11,089 nt of DNA. Origin: Anaerolineae bacterium. GTDB taxonomy: Bacteria; Chloroflexota; Anaerolineae; J102. Shown piece after piece: positions 7,961 to 11,089 of the stretch; position 1 is the first letter of the stretch, and every line of letters starts with the position of its first letter. Under the pieces are notes generated by a model. The model ran no database searches. It was not told where the DNA came from and was given only the letters and a program-made list of their open reading frames with translations. The stretch spans positions 1-11,089 of the forward strand of contig JALXAF010000445.1 of assembly GCA_026992375.1 (NCBI GenBank). Reading direction: 5' to 3'. Both the position numbers and the translations under genes were made by a program.

Positions 7961-7988
7961 GGCATGTCGCCTGTTGGCGAATATTGCC
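7961..7988. other. intergenic hairpin downstream of the permease gene
   Basis: TCGCC-TGTT-GGCGA (7967-7980) is a perfect 5-bp stem with a 4-nt loop. It is extended by GGCA / TGCC (7961-7964, 7985-7988) across a small internal loop. On the minus-strand transcript it lies about 35 nt after the permease stop. No T-run follows, so it could be a transcript-stabilising or attenuating structure rather than an intrinsic terminator. Confidence 0.35.
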
Positions 7989-8022
7989 TGCAAGGTGTGG
8001 CATGGGGACTGCATAGTTACAA

Positions 8023-9018
8023 TCAATCATGCTTCTTGTAGTAGGTGATGGCCAGAGCGATAGCGAGCACTAGGCCCTTGATGATGTTCAGAGAGTAATA
8101 GGGCACCGACATCATGATCAGGCCATTTTCCAATAAGCCCACCAAAATCGCGCCCACCAGGGTGCCAATGGCGTTGGGTTTCTTCACTCCCGCCACCGAA
8201 AAGCCGATGAAAGCCGCGGCCACCGCAGGCATGAGATAGCCTGCGCCTGAGTTGATCTGGGATGATCCGATGCGGGCGGCCAGCATGATGCCTCCCATGC
8301 CCGCCAGCAGGGTAGAAAGAAAATAGGCCAGGGTGCGATAACGATTCACCGGGATGCCCGAAAGCCGGGCCGCCTCGCGATTGCCTCCCACGATGTAAAG
8401 ATAGCGGCCATGTTTGGTGTATGTAAGAAAAACATGCACCAGCATGACGATTACCAACATGATGAGAATAATGTAAGGAGATTGGCCGATGAGCCGGAAT
8501 TCGGGTGGGATGGTCCCGGTGGTGGGCGTGCCATCCAATCGCGGCATCCCTTGGCTGATGGAGCCGCCCCCGGTGTAGGTCATGGCCACGCCCTCGAAGA
8601 TGAACATGGTGGCCAGCGTTGCCAACAGATCGAAGATGTGTAGCTTGACGATGAGAAAAGCGTTCACCACGGCCACGATGAGAGAAATGAGCAGAGCCAC
8701 GATAATGGCGGGGATCGTGCCCCATCCATACCAGACGAAGAAGGACATCACCAGCGCCACGGTGAAGGTAGCCACCGACCCCACAGAGAGATCGAACCCA
8801 TCCACCGTCAACGAGACCGTAATGCCTGTGGCGATGACGGTGACGATGGAAATGCTCCGCATGATCGTCACCATGTTGGAGGCGGTGCGGAAGGATGGCA
8901 TGGTGATGGCAAAGAAAGCTAGCAGGACAAAGATCGTAATGATCGTTCCCCACTTGCTGAGAAAATCAACAATGCCAGAGAGTTGTTTTTTCTTTGTTGT
9001 TTCGGATGTTACAGTCAT
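8023..9018 (-). CDS. sugar ABC transporter permease, RbsC/XylH type
   Basis: This is an inner-membrane permease of a CUT2 (ribose/xylose/galactose class) importer. The 331-residue product has a short basic N-terminus (KKKQ) followed by a series of hydrophobic helices from about residue 24. It has the family motif VDGFDLSVGSV (normally GGIDLSVGS) early on. The cytoplasmic loop GGNREAARLSGI starts at residue 211 and is followed by VNRYR; it is the usual ATPase-contact region. The C-terminal part (LMPAVAAAFIGF...GTLVGAILVGLLENGL) is also typical of BPD_transp_2. The start at 9018 is supported by GGAGGT nine nt upstream. That sequence encodes the last Gly-Gly of the ATPase, whose stop is only 3 bp away, so translational coupling is likely. 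The substrate cannot be read from the permease; the cluster suggests a 5-modified ribose. Confidence 0.93.
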   Translation of the reverse strand: MTVTSETTKKKQLSGIVDFLSKWGTIITIFVLLAFFAITMPSFRTASNMVTIMRSISIVTVIATGITVSLTVDGFDLSVGSVATFTVALVMSFFVWYGWGTIPAIIVALLISLIVAVVNAFLIVKLHIFDLLATLATMFIFEGVAMTYTGGGSISQGMPRLDGTPTTGTIPPEFRLIGQSPYIILIMLVIVMLVHVFLTYTKHGRYLYIVGGNREAARLSGIPVNRYRTLAYFLSTLLAGMGGIMLAARIGSSQINSGAGYLMPAVAAAFIGFSVAGVKKPNAIGTLVGAILVGLLENGLIMMSVPYYSLNIIKGLVLAIALAITYYKKHD

Positions 9019-9021
9019 TGA

Positions 9022-10536
9022 TTATTGACCTCCGGCAGAATAGAAAAGAATTTTCTCTTCCGTTGCTTCTGAAGTCTCGAATTCTTTAACGATGGTGTAG
9101 TCATACATCACATAGATGCGATCCGAAATATCCAAAATCTCGGGAATTTCGCTGGAAGCGTAGATGACGCCCTTGCCGCGGCGGGCCAGCTCGCCGATGA
9201 GCTCGAATATATCGCGCTTGGCGCCCACATCCACGCCCTTGGTTGGCTCATCGAAGATGTACACCTCTGCGTCAGCGATAAGCCACTTGCCCACCGCCAC
9301 CTTTTGCTGATTGCCGCCCGAAAGATAAGCCACTTTCTGATTTTCGCTTGGCGTGACAATGCCCAATTCATTGATCACCTTTCTGGCGACTTCCCGTTCG
9401 GCCTTGGTGTTGACAAAGTCGGGGCCTTTTGTGAATTTATCGAGGCTGGGAAGCGTGAGATTGACGAAAACCGGCTCGTCCACCAGGATGCCCTCCTTGC
9501 GCCGTTCTTCGGGCACCAGGGCTACGCCCTGCTTCACGGCCCCATGCGGAGAGCTTATCTTCAAGGGCTTGCCGTGCAGCAACACCTCGCCCGATTTGAT
9601 GGGATAAGCTCCGAATAACGTCTTGCACAACTCGGTCTTGCCTGCGCCCACCAGACCGGTGATTCCCACAATCTCGCCTGCGCGCACCCGAAAACTCACA
9701 TTTCGCACCCGATCATACTCCTCGCTGAGATTTTTCACCTGATAAATGACATCGCCGATGGGTACGTGCGCCTTGGGATAAGTCTCCTCGAAACGACGGC
9801 CCAACATCAGTTCCACCAGCTTTTGTTGGGTGAGCTGTTCGATGACGCCATCGAACACCACCCGGCCATCGCGCAAGATGGTGATGGTCTCACAAATTTC
9901 GAAAATCTCTGGCAGACGATGCGAGATGAACACCACGCCCACATTCTGATTTTTTGCCAGATCTCGCATCAGACGAAACAGCTCTTCGGTCTCGGTCTGA
10001 CTCAGTGGCGCAGTCGGCTCGTCCAATACCAAAAAATTGGTGTTAGTGGCCAGCGCCCGGGCGATGAGCACCATTTGCTTTTCGGCCAGGCTCAGATCTT
10101 GCACCAGCATGTGCGTATCCAACTGGATGCCCACTTGCTTCATGACCTCTCGAGCCGTGCGATGGATATTGCCCCAGCGGATGAGATGCTTCCCCTTCAT
10201 CTTGGTGGCCATTTTATCCAACATGATATTTTCGGCCACCGTGAGATATGGGATGAGGGCTGTATCCACTTCCTGAAATACGACATCAATGCCCAGTTCT
10301 TTGGCTTCATAGGGATGACGGATATTCACCTTTTCTCCGTCGAAATAGATTTCCCCCTCGTAATGGTCATACGCGCCGCCCAAAATCTTCATCAGCGTTG
10401 ATTTCCCGGCGCCGTTCGCTCCGACCAGGGCGTGAATCTCACCGCTTTGAACGGTGAAATCCACCTGACTCAGCGCCTTGACGCCAGGGAATTCGATGGA
10501 TATCCCCTTCATCTCAAGTTTGTGTTTGGGTTCCAT
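9022..10536 (-). CDS. sugar ABC transporter ATP-binding protein, two ABC domains (RbsA/MglA/XylG type)
   Basis: The 504-residue protein has tandem ATPase domains, typical of CUT2 importers. Domain 1 has Walker A GANGAGKST (39-47), a divergent signature LSLAEKQ (148-154) and Walker B FLVLDEP (168-174). Domain 2 has Walker A-like GLVGAGKTE (294-302), canonical signature LSGGNQQ (405-411) and Walker B VYIFDEP (425-431). In this family domain 2 often has R in place of the Walker lysine; here K300 is retained. The ATG at 10536 is preferred because AGGAGG lies 11 nt before it and the length then fits the family. A GTG at 10563 has no Shine-Dalgarno and would place the 5' part of the gene in a hairpin. 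It would energise uptake with the permease (stop and start 3 bp apart) and the binding protein encoded upstream. Confidence 0.95.
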   Translation of the reverse strand: MEPKHKLEMKGISIEFPGVKALSQVDFTVQSGEIHALVGANGAGKSTLMKILGGAYDHYEGEIYFDGEKVNIRHPYEAKELGIDVVFQEVDTALIPYLTVAENIMLDKMATKMKGKHLIRWGNIHRTAREVMKQVGIQLDTHMLVQDLSLAEKQMVLIARALATNTNFLVLDEPTAPLSQTETEELFRLMRDLAKNQNVGVVFISHRLPEIFEICETITILRDGRVVFDGVIEQLTQQKLVELMLGRRFEETYPKAHVPIGDVIYQVKNLSEEYDRVRNVSFRVRAGEIVGITGLVGAGKTELCKTLFGAYPIKSGEVLLHGKPLKISSPHGAVKQGVALVPEERRKEGILVDEPVFVNLTLPSLDKFTKGPDFVNTKAEREVARKVINELGIVTPSENQKVAYLSGGNQQKVAVGKWLIADAEVYIFDEPTKGVDVGAKRDIFELIGELARRGKGVIYASSEIPEILDISDRIYVMYDYTIVKEFETSEATEEKILFYSAGGQ

Positions 10537-10544
10537 GCCGATGT

Positions 10545-10573
10545 CCGCCTCCTGTAAGGACACAGGGAGGCGG
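10545..10573 (-). promoter_or_regulatory. hairpin covering the ATPase ribosome binding site
   Basis: On the minus-strand RNA, CCGCCTCC is complementary to GGAGGCGG. The stem continues (with one bulged base) through TGT / ACA and leaves a loop of six nt, about 11 pairs in total. The right arm contains the AGGAGG that serves the ATG at 10536. The fold would therefore hide the ribosome binding site and could lower ATPase and permease translation relative to the binding protein. Confidence 0.5.
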
Positions 10574-10576
10574 CCA

Positions 10577-10596
10577 TCCCCGCCCGAGTGCGGGGA
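10577..10596 (-). other. GC-rich intercistronic hairpin after the binding-protein gene
   Basis: TCCCCGC (10577-10583) and GCGGGGA (10590-10596) form a perfect 7-bp stem with a 6-nt loop. It lies 44 nt past the stop of the binding-protein gene and has no T-run. Stable hairpins at this place in binding-protein-dependent transport operons are known to protect the upstream mRNA from 3' decay, which fits the high binding-protein stoichiometry needed. The role here is inferred. Confidence 0.5.
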
Positions 10597-10639
10597 CAGC
10601 CACCCGATTGTCTGATGTTAGCTCTGATGAGCGCAGCCG

Positions 10640-11089
10640 CTATTTGCTGCCGTGCACAGCGCGCAGCTTGTCCATCCAGGGCTCGTTGAAGGCGTCGGAC
10701 TGGCCCCAACCTTCGACGACCTCGCTCAGATTCTGCATGGTGGTGTCGGGCTTGAGGTCGCTCTGGCGCACCAGGCGGGCTTCCAGGTCATATTCGTCGG
10801 GCGTTTCTTCGCCGGCGAATTTCTTGGCCAGCAGGCGCATGTCCACCAGACCGATGAGGCGGGCGTCCACCGCTGCGGTGGCGATCCACACGCTGCCCGG
10901 CTCGCGCATCAGGTTGATGTCCTGGTTCGAGATGTCGATGGAGACCAGCTTGATGTCGGTGCGGCCGGCGTCTTTCAGAGCGGTGTAAGCGCCCTTGGCC
11001 ATCTCATCCCAAGAGCCCCAAATAGCGTCGATTTCGCCTTCGGGATACTTGGGCAGCACAGCGCTGACCTTGGCGGCGATGTCGCCCTG
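10640..11089 (-). CDS. periplasmic sugar-binding protein of the ABC importer, RbsB type (5' partial)
   Basis: The frame is open through the right edge of the window, so only the C-terminal 149 residues are seen. They match the second lobe of type 1 periplasmic binding proteins (Peripla_BP_4): AIWGSWDEMAKGAYTALKDAG, then DIKLVSIDIS, a GSVWIATAAVDARLIG segment and a C-terminal tail ending AVHGSK. The motif around DEMAKGA corresponds to the DxMAxGA helix of RbsB-like proteins. The gene order, binding protein then ATPase then permease, is the usual CUT2 arrangement, with a 103-bp gap to the ATPase start that holds two hairpins. The start, signal peptide and most ligand-contacting residues lie outside the window, so specificity cannot be judged here. 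Confidence 0.88.
   Translation of the reverse strand, partial: QGDIAAKVSAVLPKYPEGEIDAIWGSWDEMAKGAYTALKDAGRTDIKLVSIDISNQDINLMREPGSVWIATAAVDARLIGLVDMRLLAKKFAGEETPDEYDLEARLVRQSDLKPDTTMQNLSEVVEGWGQSDAFNEPWMDKLRAVHGSK

Larger units (their letters stand above)
7785..8020. repeat. 236-bp segment bounded by a 12-bp perfect inverted repeat
   Basis: GTAACTATGCAG at 7785-7796 is matched exactly by its reverse complement CTGCATAGTTAC at 8009-8020. The left arm continues GCAA, and in the right arm the same GCAA follows a 21-bp spacer that ends in GCAG, so the homology extends beyond 12 bp with an indel. The segment starts 37 bp upstream of the mtnA start and ends 2 bp short of the permease stop codon. 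It carries no ORF of note and no obvious target-site duplication. It resembles a small non-autonomous (MITE-like) insertion, but this is inference. Confidence 0.5.

Noticed and set aside
7749..8022. SAM-type riboswitch upstream of mtnA, as known for Bacillus mtnKA
   Set aside because: The minus strand here lacks the conserved SAM-I core strings and a terminator; only the repeat elements are evident.

Overview
The window is GC-rich bacterial DNA. It carries a large surface or secreted protein, a housekeeping CoA gene, and a minus-strand sugar transport and catabolism cluster. The organism is most likely an environmental bacterium, possibly Chloroflexota (Anaerolineae-like). This is an inference from the CotH/lamin-tail architecture with a short hydrophobic C-terminus (...FWPLFLP), a type III pantothenate kinase and gene style. 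No rRNA or other phylogenetic marker is present. Clear Shine-Dalgarno sequences (AGGAG, GGAGGT) precede most minus-strand genes.

Layout, left to right. Bases 1-2967 (+) hold the C-terminal 988 residues of a CotH-kinase-like protein fused to a chitobiase-type C-terminal domain and three lamin-tail domains; its start lies left of the window. Bases 3150-3944 (+) encode type III pantothenate kinase (coaX). All remaining genes are on the minus strand. In transcription order (right to left) they are: a periplasmic sugar-binding protein (10640 to the right edge, partial), a two-domain sugar ABC ATPase (9022-10536), a RbsC-like permease (8023-9018), mtnA (6633-7748), mtnK (5318-6586), and a family-1-type solute-binding protein without a signal peptide (4015-5160), convergent with coaX.

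The minus-strand genes read as one functional unit. The CUT2-type (ribose/xylose class) importer would bring in a pentose-like compound. MtnK would phosphorylate it at C1 and MtnA would isomerise the 1-phosphate to the ketose form. Methylthioribose, or a related 5-substituted or 5-deoxy pentose, is therefore the obvious candidate substrate. No downstream aldolase or dehydratase gene is visible.

The most unusual signals are non-coding. Two copies of an intergenic element, in opposite orientation (5173-5246 and 7848-7955), consist of inward-facing arrays of a 7-bp unit (CGTCNNN on one side, GACGNNN on the other) around a shared core. The second copy lies inside a 236-bp segment bounded by a perfect 12-bp inverted repeat (7785-7796 / 8009-8020) that fills almost the whole gap between the permease and mtnA. 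Two strong hairpins lie between the binding-protein and ATPase genes, and one of them would cover the ATPase ribosome binding site. No gene-free stretch exceeds 300 bp.
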